Shown: positions 1 through 9,186, numbered from the stretch's first letter. The stretch is 64,000 nt of DNA from Microglena sp. YARC (GCA_022414725.1 CM039462.1:117197966-117261965), one strand, 5' to 3'. The notes: generated from the letters alone by a model not told the origin. A program made the numbers and translations.

Positions 1-43
1 AACCCGCCCAGTCTGTTCCCAAGACCCGTCTTCTGCTTCTTGA

Positions 44-635
44 ACTTCCCCCAGACATACCCCTCCCTGCAGATCTGGACCCCGCCCTTGGCACCCATCA
101 CTTGACAGGTTACCACCTCCTTCACCTGACACACCTCACAGATTGCTGGGCGTGCCGTTCGGTGCAGACACTGCCCTTTGCAAGGCTGCAGCCTACCAGC
201 ACATGCCCCATAGCATCTCACGTGCAACAGCTCCATGGCTCTCACGCAATCTCAATGTTATTGGAAGGGCGCATGTTGCTATGCAATGCTTGGCTTCCAA
301 GTTCATCTTCCAGGCTAACTTTGCATCACCACCAGCGCCTCTCCGCCAGCAGTTGCAATCTTCTTTCAATGCCTTTGTTGCAACCTCTAGCCTGCAGGAG
401 GAGGAATCACCACGTCCTGGACACTTCTGCCCCTGCTTCGGGACAGCCGTCCTTCCTTTTCATCGAGGAGGGCTTGCTGTACCCCATCTTGCTTCCCACT
501 CGGCTGCTATGCTGGCCAAGACCACATGGCTCCTCTTCAGTTACACAGGTCACCCCTGGCAGCAGCTCTACCGTCACGAGATTTCTCGGGCTGTGCGCCT
601 TCCTCCAGGTCAGGCATGCCCTGGTTCCCGCCCCG

Positions 636-640
<5 letters not shown>
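44..640 (+). pseudogene. LINE ORF2 C-terminal fragment (non-LTR retrotransposon)
   Basis: The reading frame that contains position 143 matches the region just after the reverse transcriptase domain of non-LTR retrotransposons. It has an LGVPFG motif near 143-160. This is followed by a stretch of the form LNVIGRAHVAMQ (about 250-285), then ASKFIFQANF, and then a GGLAVPHL..H..AMLAKTTW block (about 468-530). These are the post-RT landmarks of LINE ORF2 proteins. No catalytic YADD segment is present, because the window begins downstream of it. An in-frame stop lies at 41-43, so the fragment is not intact upstream. The frame runs into the T-tract at about 640, where an A-tailed retroposon in the opposite orientation has cut it. 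A second + frame is open over the same bases but resembles nothing. The assignment rests on motif recognition only. Confidence 0.6.
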
Positions 641-667
<27 letters not shown>

Positions 668-800
668 AGGGAGGAACCAGGAAAGGGAACATCTGAAAAA
701 ACCTAACCCTATGTGACCAAGGAAGAAAAACCAAAGAAGAAGACTAGAAGACATGGACCAAAAGTCCGCTAAGACAAAAGATCCAAGACAAAAGACAAAA
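641..800 (-). mobile_element. A-tailed retroposon, 3' part, ACATAGGG subfamily
   Basis: On the minus strand this reads as a pyrimidine-rich sequence. It ends in GGTCACATAGGG, a linker, then TCCCTATGT and a run of about 23 A. The same 3' end is found on the plus strand at 7014-7160. The stem arms ACATAGGG and CCCTATGT can pair just before the A-tail. Identity to the other subfamily copy is clear to about 797; beyond that the sequence up to about 1550 is A-rich, is not matched in the other copy, and may be the rest of this element. It interrupts the LINE fragment at its left. Confidence 0.65.
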
Positions 801-1550
801 AGACTAGGGGACAAAAGAACGAGGGACACAAACTAATTACTAGGAGGACAAAGGACAAAGGGCCTTCCGAGCACCTCCCCCACCTCCAAGCAACACTGTT
901 CCTCCCCAACCAAAAAAACACCACTGTAACCTCCAAGAGCAACACAGAAAAAGAAGGAAAGGCATGCACCCGAAGGTCTTGCTGATCTAAGATTAAAACA
1001 CTGCAGGGCATCACTCCTGTAACAGGCCAGTGCATCAGGGCATCACTCCTTTAGCAAACCAGCACATACTCTCAGCAGCCTAGTAACATGTCGCTAGGTT
1101 ACCCATGCAGATCAGCAAGCTCTGCAAAGACGACCAGAGCGCGGCATGCAACAAAAAACAGGACAGGGCCAAAGCTAACACTAACAAGGTAACTACAAAA
1201 AAATCTAAAGAAGCAAATCAAACTCCTTAGAAAACATCATGGACGGTGAAAGGGTAGAACCCCCACAAGATCCACTGACCAGCAAGGAAAACCTTAAAGG
1301 CGCACTAAAGCAGCTGGCACTATAGGTCATGATAGGTAATGAGCCAACTAGAGGCTGAGTATCCGGTTCGAACAACGGATTATTAAGCACTGAACAGTCA
1401 GTCATAGCACCACCAACATCCACTAAGCTACCGGAACGGAGATGCGGAGGAATAATAGCGTCGGTCCTTTGCGTTAAATGAATAGGGTTTGGTGAGTGAA
1501 CAGGACCAGGCTCCCCTACCTCACTGCGGTTATTATTATTATTCATTTAT
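801..1550. other. No recognisable gene; possible retroposon body
   Basis: The sequence is A- and C-rich on the plus strand. It contains a short direct repeat, 'ggcatcactcct', at about 1008 and 1038. A minus-strand open frame of 113 codons (1205-1546) starts with a run of Asn codons from a TTA microsatellite and resembles no family that I know. It may be part of the flanking retroposon or of the Copia element, but I cannot show either. Confidence 0.3.
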
Positions 1551-2205
1551 TTTACAAAGGGGGGAAACAGGAAAATCTGATGCCAATCAGGCACTTGTGT
1601 CCTAGTAGTATACGCTGACAATAATAAATGTCCCGGGAGGAAGACAGATTACCCAGAGGTTCCACTAATCCACAGCCAAGCTTCCGGCTATGGTCGTACG
1701 AGTGGGGGCAACTTAGTTCTGATCAGACTCACACCCCGCCTGTGGACCTTCTGGGGAGGATTGAACCCCCCCGTTTTCCTCCCGGGACATGCATTATTGT
1801 CTGCGTATACTACTAGGACACGAGTGCCTGATTGGCATCTGATCAGATGCCAGTCAGGCACTCGTGTCCTAGTAGTATACGCTGACAAGGCGCAACTGAT
1901 ATAACCTAGCCATTTGTGACCAAGCAGAAAAGACCAAAGAAAAAGACAAGAACGGCTAAGGGACAGCTAAGGGACTGACACCACCTGGGCGACTGAAGGG
2001 ACAAAGGAGGACAAGAACAGAAGACAAACAAACCAGAGAGGCAAGGAAGAATCCCAAAAATAGAAAGCCCAAGAGAAGGGTTTAGGACTACTAAGAATAA
2101 AACCTAAGAAGGGGGGGGGAAACATTGCAACCTCTATCAGTCACCGGATCAGAAGACTGAAAGAGGAGATGCAAACTAGGAGGGCTAGAAGGAAAACTAT
2201 GCGAG
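1551..2205 (-). mobile_element. A-tailed retroposon copy split by a fold-back element
   Basis: The 3' end lies at 1551-1575 (a T-rich stretch, then acaaaggggggaaacagg) and the body resumes at 1889 with ggcgcaactgata. The consensus of the other copies reads straight across this junction (ccaggaaaa|ggcgcaactg), so about 313 bp have been inserted. The body continues to about 2205, where the T-tract of the next copy begins. The shared segments match the copies at 2209-2992 and 7621-8572. No coding capacity is visible. Confidence 0.7.
1574..1888. mobile_element. Fold-back element with about 65-bp inverted arms
   Basis: The arm at 1574-1640 (starting tctgatgccaatcaggcac) is repeated as its reverse complement at 1779-1842 with only a few mismatches; both contain a CCCGGGAGG core near the inner edge. 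A third copy of the outer 45 bp follows in direct orientation at 1841-1888. The layout is therefore arm, loop, inverted arm, arm. It sits inside a retroposon whose uninterrupted sequence is known from sister copies. At most a 2-bp target duplication (aa) is visible. It has no coding frame of its own. Confidence 0.65.
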
Positions 2206-2208
2206 AAC

Positions 2209-2650
2209 CTTTTTTTTTTTTTTTACAAAGGGGGGAACCAGGAAAAGGCGCAACTGATAAAACCTAGCCCTTTGTGACCAAGGATAAAAGACCGAAGAAA
2301 AAGACAAGAACGGCTAAATGACAGCTAAGGGACGGACACCACAAGGGCGACTGAAGGGACAAAGGAGGACAGGAGGGCAGAAGACAAACAAACCGGAGAG
2401 GCAAGGAGGAAGCCCAAAAACAGTAGGCCCTAGAGAAGGGGCAAGGACAACTAAGAAAAAGGCCTAGGACGGGGGGGGGGCGGGGGGGACAAAAAAAACA
2501 TTGCAACCTCAGGGTTACCTTTTTCTTTTTAATTTTTGAGCCCCCTCCCCCCTCCTATAGCTATACTGGTTCCGGAGCCATCTGGACCTGGTAGATTCCT
2601 AGCTATTTATCGCTTTTTCCATTTGGCCTCATTTTGGTGTGTTTGTATGT

Positions 2651-2682
<32 letters not shown>

Positions 2683-2992
2683 GGGTAATGAAGGAGGAAA
2701 CTAAGGGTTGCAACAACCTCTATCAGTCACCGAATCAGAAGACTGAAAGAGGAGATGCAAACTAAGGAGGACTACAAGGAAAACTAGGCGAAAATGGGGG
2801 GGGGGGGGGGGGGGGGGGGGGGGGTAACAAAGGAGGAAACTAAGGGGGAAACTAAGGAGGGAACTAAGGGTGAAAACTGAACGAGGGAAGCAAACTAATT
2901 TAGAAACTGCATAAACAAGCCAAAAGCGGGGACACAACCAGAAAAGAAGAAAGACAACTAGAGGCAAAGTGAAATCCTAAAAGACTGGTCTG
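2209..2992 (-). mobile_element. A-tailed pyrimidine-rich retroposon, longest copy
   Basis: Read on the minus strand, the element starts near 2992 (CCAGACCAGTCTTTTAGG) and ends in GGTCACAAAGGG, a 35-nt linker, CCCCCCTTTGT and a run of A (T-tract 2209-2224). It is almost entirely C and T on its sense strand and has three poly-C tracts (seen as G-tracts near 2470, 2668 and 2798-2824). About 190 bp at 2510-2700, with a GT microsatellite, are not in the sister copies and may be a further insertion. I see no protein. The A-tail, variable 5' truncation and dispersed copies fit a non-autonomous LINE-mobilised retroposon. Confidence 0.6.
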
Positions 2993-3268
2993 GTTAGCCC
3001 GATCAGCACCAGGTCTGGTCCTGAGGACCATGTTATGCCTACCTGGCCTATCTACAACTACCAGGGGAGGGGAAACCTGTAGGGCGTCGTCCTCGTCTAA
3101 ATCGGTATCACTGTTGACAGCAGTGTCTGCTCCACCTATCAAAGGACCCCCATCATATACTGTGTGCCCATGTGCGGGAGGCTGATCATACTCCTCGTAG
3201 AACACGCAGTCACGCGAGACGAGTACCTGGGGCAGTGCTGGTACCCAAACATTATAACCCTTGCTCAC
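2993..3268 (-). pseudogene. Copia element: end of integrase region
   Basis: The minus-strand frame starting at 3268 encodes a segment of the form SKGYNVWVPALPQVLVSRDCVF followed by an acidic linker. A 'GYxVxxP...VxVSRDVVFxE' motif is typical of the C-terminal part of Copia integrase just before the reverse transcriptase region. The fragment is in the order expected after the segments at 3556-3740 and 4121-4746, from which it is separated by a plus-strand retroposon. No reverse transcriptase follows; the frame runs into the retroposon at 2992. Confidence 0.65.
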
Positions 3269-3289
3269 GTCACTATATCCCCAAAACCG

Positions 3290-3555
3290 CCCCTCTTCAG
3301 ACCTCGGGCCTAGTTTAATCCGCTTCTTACCATCTCTTGGGCTTACTGTTTTGGGGCTTCCTCCTTGCCTCTCTGGTTTGTTTGTCTTTTGTTGCTGTCC
3401 TCCATTGTCCCTTCAGTCACCCTGGTGGTGTCCGTTGTCCCTTAGCTGTTCTTGTCTTTTTCTTTAGTCTTTTCTCCTTGGTCACAAAGGGCTAGGTTTT
3501 ATCAGTTGCGCCTTTTCCTGGTTCCCCACTTTGAAAAAAAAAAAAAAAAAAAGCC
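3290..3555 (+). mobile_element. A-tailed retroposon copy inserted in the Copia element
   Basis: This is a plus-strand copy of the 3' part of the retroposon, with the same 'gcttcctccttgcctctctggtttgtttgtc' region and the terminal CACAAAGGG...CCCACTTTG arms. It ends in about 18 A at 3536-3553. Copia coding sequence lies on both sides in the opposite orientation, so this is an insertion into an older element. Confidence 0.75.
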
Positions 3556-3740
3556 AAACACGCAAAGTAACGACACATCAGGCTTAACGCCAAAGAAAAG
3601 CTCGAAAGGGGTAGCGCCTCCAGAGGTAGGTAACCTATTCCGAAGGTAGGCTGCACACAGAAAGGCACAGGGCCAGAAGTTCTTAGCTGGTTTGTGTCGG
3701 GAGACCCACCTCCTGGGGTGAAAATCCTTTCACAACTTAA
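3556..3740 (-). pseudogene. Copia element: integrase core, distal part
   Basis: One minus-strand frame reads AAYLRNRLPTSGGATPFELF followed by FGVKPDVSLLCVFG. This matches the Copia integrase landmark 'A..LRNR.P......TP.E...G.KPD...L.VFG'. The lower edge is the A-tail of the retroposon at 3536-3553. The upper edge meets a second A-rich tract at 3739-3758. Confidence 0.7.
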
Positions 3741-4110
3741 AAAAAAAAAAAAAAAAAAAGCTAGCTTAGACGGGATCATAAGTGTCCTAGCCATGCCTGA
3801 CTTATGCCTTATATGTTGACGAAATATGATTTCCTTAGTGCTACATGTCATAGAATTTCAAAACGAATCCGAATATGCAATAAAAATGAGTTTTTTTTTT
3901 TTACTAAAGCGTTTTTGATGAGTCGCCACGAATCCCAGAGCACAATCCCTTCAAACCCAAAATAAAAACTATGTTCTTCGATTTCGTGTTTTTAAATGAG
4001 ATATAAATCCGATTATGCAATAAAATTTACTTTGTACCGCAATTTACAATGCTCATATGTCGGCCAAACATGATTCCCCTGCGCTATATGTCATAGAATT
4101 ACAAAAACAA
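3741..4110. repeat. AT-rich insertion with internal direct repeats
   Basis: This sequence interrupts Copia coding sequence. It starts at an A-tract and holds two related stretches of about 60 bp. Each has a 'tatgt.g.c.aa.atgattcc...gct..atgtcatagaatt' pattern, at about 3818 and 4047. It also holds two copies of 'ccgaatatgcaataaaa' or 'ccgattatgcaataaaa' at 3869 and 4010. I see no gene. It may be a small non-autonomous element with an A-tail. Confidence 0.45.
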
Positions 4111-4114
4111 ATTG

Positions 4115-4746
4115 TACCTCTTAGCCTTCCCATTCTGCTGTGTGTAGGCTACTGATAGCTCGTTGCGAGCACTCAAATAGCTAAGACAATCTTCAATCTC
4201 TTCACCTAAAACCTCCTTGGCCCTGTCTGACCTCAAACACTTGAACTGCATCCCAGTTAGTTGGGTTTGCCACTGGATTAAGATAGTCTAGATGGCTGTT
4301 GGGGCCATGGACTTCCTAGCGATAGGAACTACTGCTGCATAGCCTGAGTACTGATCTACCAACACAAGTATGTAATACTCCCCTCTCAATCCCTTAGTGG
4401 AAAATGGACCCATGATGTCTAAGTGCACGAGCTGTAAGGGGGCGTGCACCTCTCTAGTGCTCTGAGGAAAAGACTGCCTAACAGCCTTACCTTTGCAACA
4501 AGCATCACAGGGATTTCTGTGAAGTTTGCCTACCTGTGCGACAGTCCGCGGGAGCCCATCCACCATGCCTTCAGCTACCAAACTTCGCAGCGAGTCATTT
4601 CGGGGATGTCCAAAACGCTCGTGCCATAGTTGAGCAGCCCTGGCAAAGAGGGGAACTCCAGCTGACCGAAGCACCTGAGTAAGTAGTAGAGAAGACAGAG
4701 ATGGAATCATGAGGGCAATTCTGGGCCGTGAAGTGATAAGTACCAT
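4115..4746 (-). pseudogene. Copia element: GAG-pre-integrase and integrase core
   Basis: On the minus strand the frame contains LWHERFGHPRNDSL and CDACCKGK, the H-x4-H and C-x2-C zinc-binding part that precedes integrase. The integrase core start HLDIMGPF follows, then YYILVLVDQYSGYAAVVP. The frame has one in-frame TAG at 4288. It then continues with QLTGMQFKCLRSDRAKEV, which carries the second catalytic Asp region, and ends in YTQQNGKAKR. Active Copia integrases have NGxAER at this position, so the third catalytic acidic residue is replaced by Lys. With the stop and the truncations this is clearly an inactive remnant. Confidence 0.8.
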
Positions 4747-4785
4747 TGTCTGATGCAGGTATGGACCAAAGAAATTAAGGTCACT

Positions 4786-5030
4786 TCATGGCAGTACAAT
4801 CCTCACTAGTGAAGGAGACCCTATAGTCCATCTAACCACTGAAAGGAGGTTGACTGGGCAATTGGGGATGTAAAGGACATTATCAAGTGTGATGGGTGCT
4901 AGAAGCAGTTCGCTACTCAAGATAATTGACCCTGACCCCTTAGCTTGATTGATCACTCCATCCCCAAATTTAACAGATGGTACCGTAGTCACTACAGAGT
5001 GAGATGCAAAGTCTAGTAATTTCCGTTGTT
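4786..5030 (-). pseudogene. Copia element: protease to pre-integrase linker
   Basis: The minus-strand frame contains VKFGDG followed by KGSGSI and LDNVLYIPNCPVNLLSV. The 'G.G.I.L.......L.NVLYVP..P.NLLSV' pattern is diagnostic of the segment between the Copia aspartic protease and the GAG-pre-integrase domain. It is separated from the protease remnant by a minisatellite at 5069-5290 and from the integrase part by a frameshift or short gap at about 4747-4785. Confidence 0.75.
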
Positions 5031-5068
5031 ACGTTGTTTTGTGGGTTTCCTGCATCATATTATTGATA

Positions 5069-5290
5069 TATGCAGCCTGGTGACCTGGTGCCTCAAGCAG
5101 CCTGGTGTACATGTGTGCTGCCTGGTGTAGAACACGAGTGCATCCTGGTGACCTGGCGCCTCAAGTAGCCTGGTGTAGTACATGAGTGCCGCCTGGTGAC
5201 CTGGTGCCTCAAGCAGCCTGGTGTACATGTGTGCAGCTTGGTGTAGTACATGAGTGCCGCCTGGTGACCTGGTACCTCAAGCACCCTTTC
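5069..5290. repeat. Minisatellite of about 65 bp inside the Copia remnant
   Basis: There are three to four imperfect copies of a unit built from 'gtgacctggtgcctcaagcagcctggtgtacatgag'. It lies within Copia sequence and interrupts the region between protease and integrase. Confidence 0.6.
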
Positions 5291-5658
5291 TATGTCCTGC
5301 ATTGTCACCCTTCCTATGTCGGCCCTCTAATTATGATTCATGAGCATACCAAATTCATTCATGTTCTATGAGTGCTGAATATACATACTAGCAGTTCCCT
5401 GTTCACTTCTTCAAACGTTGCAGACCTGGTTGAGCTTGAACTTGATTACATCGTTGCAGACCTGTTAGGCACATTCTTCTTAGACTTTCTCCAGAAACTT
5501 GCAAATCTGTAATACCGGTAATTGTTTAGACATGACCAACTGAGAAAATCTGGGTAGGGATCTGTTACCGGTAATGGAATTACTAGCTCCAGAATTTACA
5601 TGCCATACAGGCGTCACTGAATGGACTCATCTGACTTCCATTTGTTAGTGCAGGAGAG
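5291..5658 (-). pseudogene. Copia element: protease remnant and flanking unassigned sequence
   Basis: Near 5555-5610 a minus-strand frame reads WHVNSGASNSITGNRSL. The active-site motif of Copia proteases is DSGAS or DSGAT followed by H..G; here the catalytic Asp is Asn. The rest of this segment (about 5291-5540) shows no recognisable coding sequence. Confidence 0.55.
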
Positions 5659-5852
5659 CAGGGTAATTCAAAGCGCGCGCTTTTGCGCTTTTGAGCGCTG
5701 ACTTTTTGACCCCCTCTGCGCTTTAAGCGCAGTTTTTTGCAACCCTTGTGGGCAGTGCAAGCAATTTCTGCGTTTTTTGCACTACAAAGCACAGTTTTTT
5801 TGTTTTCAAGTGCGCTAAAGCGCTGGCCAATTTGGCCATTTGAAGTACCCTG
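5659..5852. mobile_element. hAT-like MITE, 194 bp, copy 1
   Basis: The element begins CAGGGTAATTCAAA and ends TTTGAAGTACCCTG, which are inverted repeats with one mismatch. It is flanked by a perfect 8-bp duplication, CAGGAGAG, at 5651-5658 and 5853-5860. A CAGGG terminus and an 8-bp target duplication are characteristic of the hAT superfamily. The interior is GCGCTTTT-rich, with several short palindromes (aagcgc/gcgctt), and has no coding capacity. It is inserted in the Copia gag-protease region and has two relatives in the window (11385 and 62450). Confidence 0.85.
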
Positions 5853-5860
5853 CAGGAGAG

Positions 5861-6640
5861 TAGGACAGGGCAGAGCCCTCAGAAGCTCGGTAGTGCACCA
5901 ACTGTGCACAGAGCGCCTTGTACTCCTCAGGAGAAGTAGCGCCAGCAGGGGTACCAGAAGTACCAGCAGACGGCTAGCGGCGCAACTCAGGGTGAAGCTC
6001 CCGGCAGGTAGTAACGAGGTGGCCAGTCTTCCCACAATGGGATCACTTGAGAGGCTCCCTAGCGGGGGGGGCGTCCACCTCCACCTCGGCCACCTCCACC
6101 TCGGCCTCCAGACCTGCCCTTGCTGTGTCCGCCTCCACCTCCAGTGCCGCGTCTGCCATATGGCGGAGTATGTTCATGCATAGCATAAGAGGGGATGGGT
6201 GTCTTAGTTTTTTGCATGTAAGGAGGGAAATACAAGTGATCGGAAGGGAGTGCCATGTTAGACACTTCGAGAGCTTCAAACCTATTGACAACGTCATTGA
6301 AGGTCAAGTCTTCAGCTCTAACCATGGAGAAGTGAGCACGCAACGGAGCAAAGCGCTCATGGACAGCCGCTGCGATCATACGTGAAACCCCATCATACTC
6401 GGAGATATGCTCCCCCACACTGTCTTTTTGCTGAATCAGCACCTTGACCCTATGGAAGAAGTCCATCGGTGAATCTACAGGGAACATGCGGAGGTCCTGC
6501 AGCTGCCTCCTAAGGACAGGGATCGTCGAGAATCTCCTATCTAAGTCCCAACCCAGTACGGTATCGTAAATCTGCTGAGGTGTCTCATAGAATTTAACTT
6601 CAGGTAGCAGGTGGGGTGAGATGTGGGCACGCATGAAGGC
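5861..6640 (-). pseudogene. Copia element: gag central part and zinc knuckle
   Basis: The minus-strand frame from 6634 encodes a gag-like region. It has 'IYDTVLGWDLDRRFSTIPVL' and 'QLQDLRMFPVDSPMDFFHRV', then a Gly- and Arg-rich tail ending near 6059. Immediately after comes a retroviral-type zinc knuckle, xSHCGKTGHLVTTC, in which the first Cys codon is a TGA stop (about 6043). A second in-frame TAG follows near 5973. The spacer then runs up to the MITE. The order gag, zinc knuckle, protease fits Copia. The stops make it a pseudogene. Confidence 0.7.
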
Positions 6641-6660
6641 TGTGCCCTACTTGATCTTAG

Positions 6661-6735
6661 CTAGTTTTTTTTTTTTTTTTTTTTTTGTACAGAGAAGGAA
6701 CCAGTTTTTTTTTGTACACAGGGAGGAACCAGTTT
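6661..6735 (-). mobile_element. Two very short retroposon 3' ends in tandem
   Basis: Two T-tracts, each followed by gtaca(c/g)ag.gaaggaaccag, occur in a row (6665-6702 and 6706-6733). These are the last 20-30 bp and A-tail of the retroposon on the minus strand, as though extremely 5'-truncated copies had inserted one behind the other. Confidence 0.5.
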
Positions 6736-7013
6736 GTTATGACTCCCATCAGGCTTCTTAGACTTCCCCAACAAAGTCAAGATCGATGCTGTGTTGCTCG
6801 GGTCCGCTTCGAAAGCTGCGGTAATGTAAGCAACAAATTTCTCGTCTAGGTCAGCCTTAGAGGCACGGGCTGAATCTGGTTGCGAATCTGGCGGCGAATC
6901 TGACGGCAAGAGAATGCAGAATCGCGCAAGATCGAACTAGCAGCGAGAACAGTAGCTTTAGCCCTATTGGCATCAGCGTTATCAGCATCAATGGGGTCAG
7001 CAATCGACTCAAC
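6736..7013 (-). pseudogene. Copia element: probable gag segment
   Basis: The minus-strand frame continues between two retroposon insertions and contains SKADLDEKFVAYITAAFEAD. I do not recognise a specific motif, but its place between the gag N-terminus (7161-7558) and the gag centre (to 6634) suggests that it belongs to gag or its linker. Confidence 0.4.
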
Positions 7014-7160
7014 CTTTTGTCTTGGATCTTTTGTCTTAGCGGACTTTTGGTCCATGTCTTCTAGTCTTCTTCTTTGGTTTTTCTTCCTTGGTCACATAGG
7101 GCTAGGTTTTATCAGATGTTCCCTTTCCTGGTTCCTCCCTATGTTAAAAAAAAAAAAAAA
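7014..7160 (+). mobile_element. A-tailed retroposon copy, ACATAGGG subfamily
   Basis: This is a plus-strand copy of the 3' 130 bp, reading ccttttgtcttggatctttt and so on to the arms ACATAGGG (7096) and CCCTATGT (7136), then about 16 A. It is the sister of the minus-strand copy at 641-800. It lies inside Copia gag sequence of the opposite strand. Confidence 0.75.
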
Positions 7161-7558
7161 AACTCTGACTCACCGGAAGGGGGTGAACTTCAGGCGGATC
7201 AGCAGAGCCACCTCCAGCTCCAGCTCTAGAGCCAGAGCCATCCCCTACTCCGCCAGGCGAACGCGATGTTGACAGGACTTGATGACGAGAGGCAGCCCCC
7301 AGGGTAGAGCTCCTCAGCCCAGCTGGATGCGGGCACTTGGACAGTTGGCGCAAGCGCGCCAGTGCGTCGGGACGGGTCAGCAAACTCCAGCGTCCTCACT
7401 GATGCTGTGTAGAGCCATCCTACCTTCTTGATCAGGCGATCAGAGATGAGATGGGAAAGACCATGAGCATCAAACAGAACACTCATCCATGAACGCCAGA
7501 CGGCGCAATTAGAGCAGTCCAGCTTTCCAATGTTGGAAAACTGGATATTAGTCGTCAT
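7161..7558 (-). pseudogene. Copia element: gag N-terminus
   Basis: The frame starts at 7558 with MTTNIQFSNIGKLDCSNCAV and continues WRSWMSVLFDAHGL. This matches the start of many Copia gag proteins ('L.G.NY..W...M...L...GL'). The start codon is preceded by about 60 bp of leader and then by a retroposon T-tract at 7621. No LTR can be seen upstream, so the 5' end of the element is lost. Towards 7226 the frame diverges and a second frame is open, which suggests a frameshift. Confidence 0.65.
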
Positions 7559-7620
7559 TTATTGTTGACTCCCGCACAGTGGTGACGCGTCAAGAGGGGC
7601 CGATAACCTGTCGGCGGAAT

Positions 7621-8572
7621 TTTTTTTTACAAAGGGGGGAGCCAATAAAAAGGCGCAACTGATAAAACCTAGCCCTTTGTGACCAAGGAGAAAAGACCGA
7701 AGAAAAAGACAAGAACGGCTAAGGGACAGCTAAGGGACTGACACCATAAGGCCCTTAGTTTCCTCCTTCGTTACCCCCCCACCCCCTTTTTTGCGTAGTT
7801 TTCCTTCTAGTCCTCCTTAGTTTGTACCTCCTCTTTCAGTCTTCTGATCTAGTGCCTGATAGAGGTAGAAATGTGTTTTTCTCCCCCCCCCCTGTCTTAG
7901 GTCTTTTTCTAAGTAGTCCTAGCCCCTTCTCTTGAGCTTTCTGCTTTGGGGCTTCCTCCTTGCCTCTCTGGTTAGTTTGTCTTCTTTTCTTGCCCTCCTT
8001 TGTCCCTCAGTCGCCCTTGTGGTGTCAGTCCCTTAGCTGTCCCTTAGCCGTTCTTGTCTTTTTCTTCGGTCTTTTCTCCTTGGTCACAAAGGGCTAGTTT
8101 TTATCGGTTGCGCCTTTTCCTGGTTCCCCCCTTTGTAAAAACAAAAGGGCGACTGAAGGAACGAAGGAGGACAAGAACAGAAGACAAACAAACCAGAGAG
8201 GCAAGGAGGAAGCCCCAAAAACGAAAGCCCAAGAAAAGGGGATAGGACTACAAAGAAAAAAAAACTAAGGATGGGGGGGGGGGGGGGGGGGAAACATTGC
8301 AACCTCTATCAGTCACCGGATCAGAAGACTGAAAGAGGAAATGAAAATTAAGGAGGATTAGAAGGAAAACTATGCGAAAATGGGGGGGGGGGGGGGGGGG
8401 GGTAACTAAGGAGGCAACTAAGGGGGAAACTAAGGAGGCAACTAAGGGTGGAAACTGAACGAGAGAAGCAAAGTAAGGGAGAACTGCGTAAACAAGCCAA
8501 AGGCGGGGACGCAACCAGAAAAGAAGAAAGACAACTTAAGGCAAAGCGAAGCCCTAAAATACTGGTCTGGTC
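7621..8572 (-). mobile_element. A-tailed retroposon copy split by a nested sister copy
   Basis: The T-tract at 7621 and the reverse-orientation 3' part run to about 7750 ('gacaccataag'). The same element resumes at about 8149 with 'aagggcgactgaag' and continues to its 5' end near 8572 ('actggtctgg'), matching the copy at 2209-2992. The segment between is a plus-strand copy of the same family. The outer copy has G-tracts at about 8274-8291 and 8382-8402. Confidence 0.7.
7751..8148 (+). mobile_element. A-tailed retroposon copy nested in another copy
   Basis: The plus-strand element starts near 7751 with cccttagtttcctcc, runs through the common body and ends at 8091-8140 with ACAAAGGG...CCCCCCTTTGTAAAAA. 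The host copy continues on both sides in the opposite orientation. The bases 'aag' at both edges may be a short target duplication. Confidence 0.65.
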
Positions 8573-8995
8573 AGGTAAACAACAAGAACGTAGACAGAAA
8601 CAGTATCAATGGATATTGGAGTGTGCCAATTAGGTCGAGGGGCAATGAGACTCTGGAGGCACGTTATTGAGAAATGCGACGTTACAGCAGGGAAGTAGAG
8701 GTTAAAATATAATCAGATGAGGGTACAGAAATAGGTAAACCCTGTGTATAGCAGAAAGGGATGGTGAGCACACTCTGTGGTATAGCAGAGTGTGACGCAG
8801 CTTCCTAGAAGGTATCGGAACACCTAGAAGGCTCCCGTCCGCCCCGCGTCCTCCGGAACTAATCAGTCAGCCAGACATCTTCTAACGGCGATCTGCCATC
8901 AAGTACCATTACTTTTTTCTACAAAAGGCCAAATTAAGAAACAAAACCGGATCCTCTCTATGATACCTACAAAGTTTGATGACGGGGTCATTTTT
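8573..8995. other. Unassigned sequence between retroposons
   Basis: I see no gene or recognisable element. A short duplicated motif 'cctagaaggtatcggaacacctagaagg' lies at about 8804-8834. It may be older host DNA or remnant Copia sequence beyond detection. Confidence 0.3.
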
Positions 8996-9186
8996 GTTCA
9001 AAGTTGCCCCCCCCTTGCTCTTGGGCTTTGTTTTCAGACTTCCTCGTCCCTCTGGTTTGTTTGTTTGTTTCTTGTTCTCGTCCTCCTTTGCCCCATAAGT
9101 CGCTCTGGTGGTGTCCGTCCCTTAACCGTTTTTGTCTTCTTCTGTCTTTTTTCCTTGGTCACAAAGGGCTAGATTTTATCAGATGT
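8996..9186 (+). mobile_element. A-tailed retroposon fragment, 3' truncated
   Basis: The body of the family is present, from the poly-C tract at about 9007 through 'ggtttgtttgtttgtttcttgttctcgtcctcctttg' to 'ggtcacaaagggctagattttatcagatg'. It then breaks off before the second stem arm and the A-tail. Confidence 0.6.
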
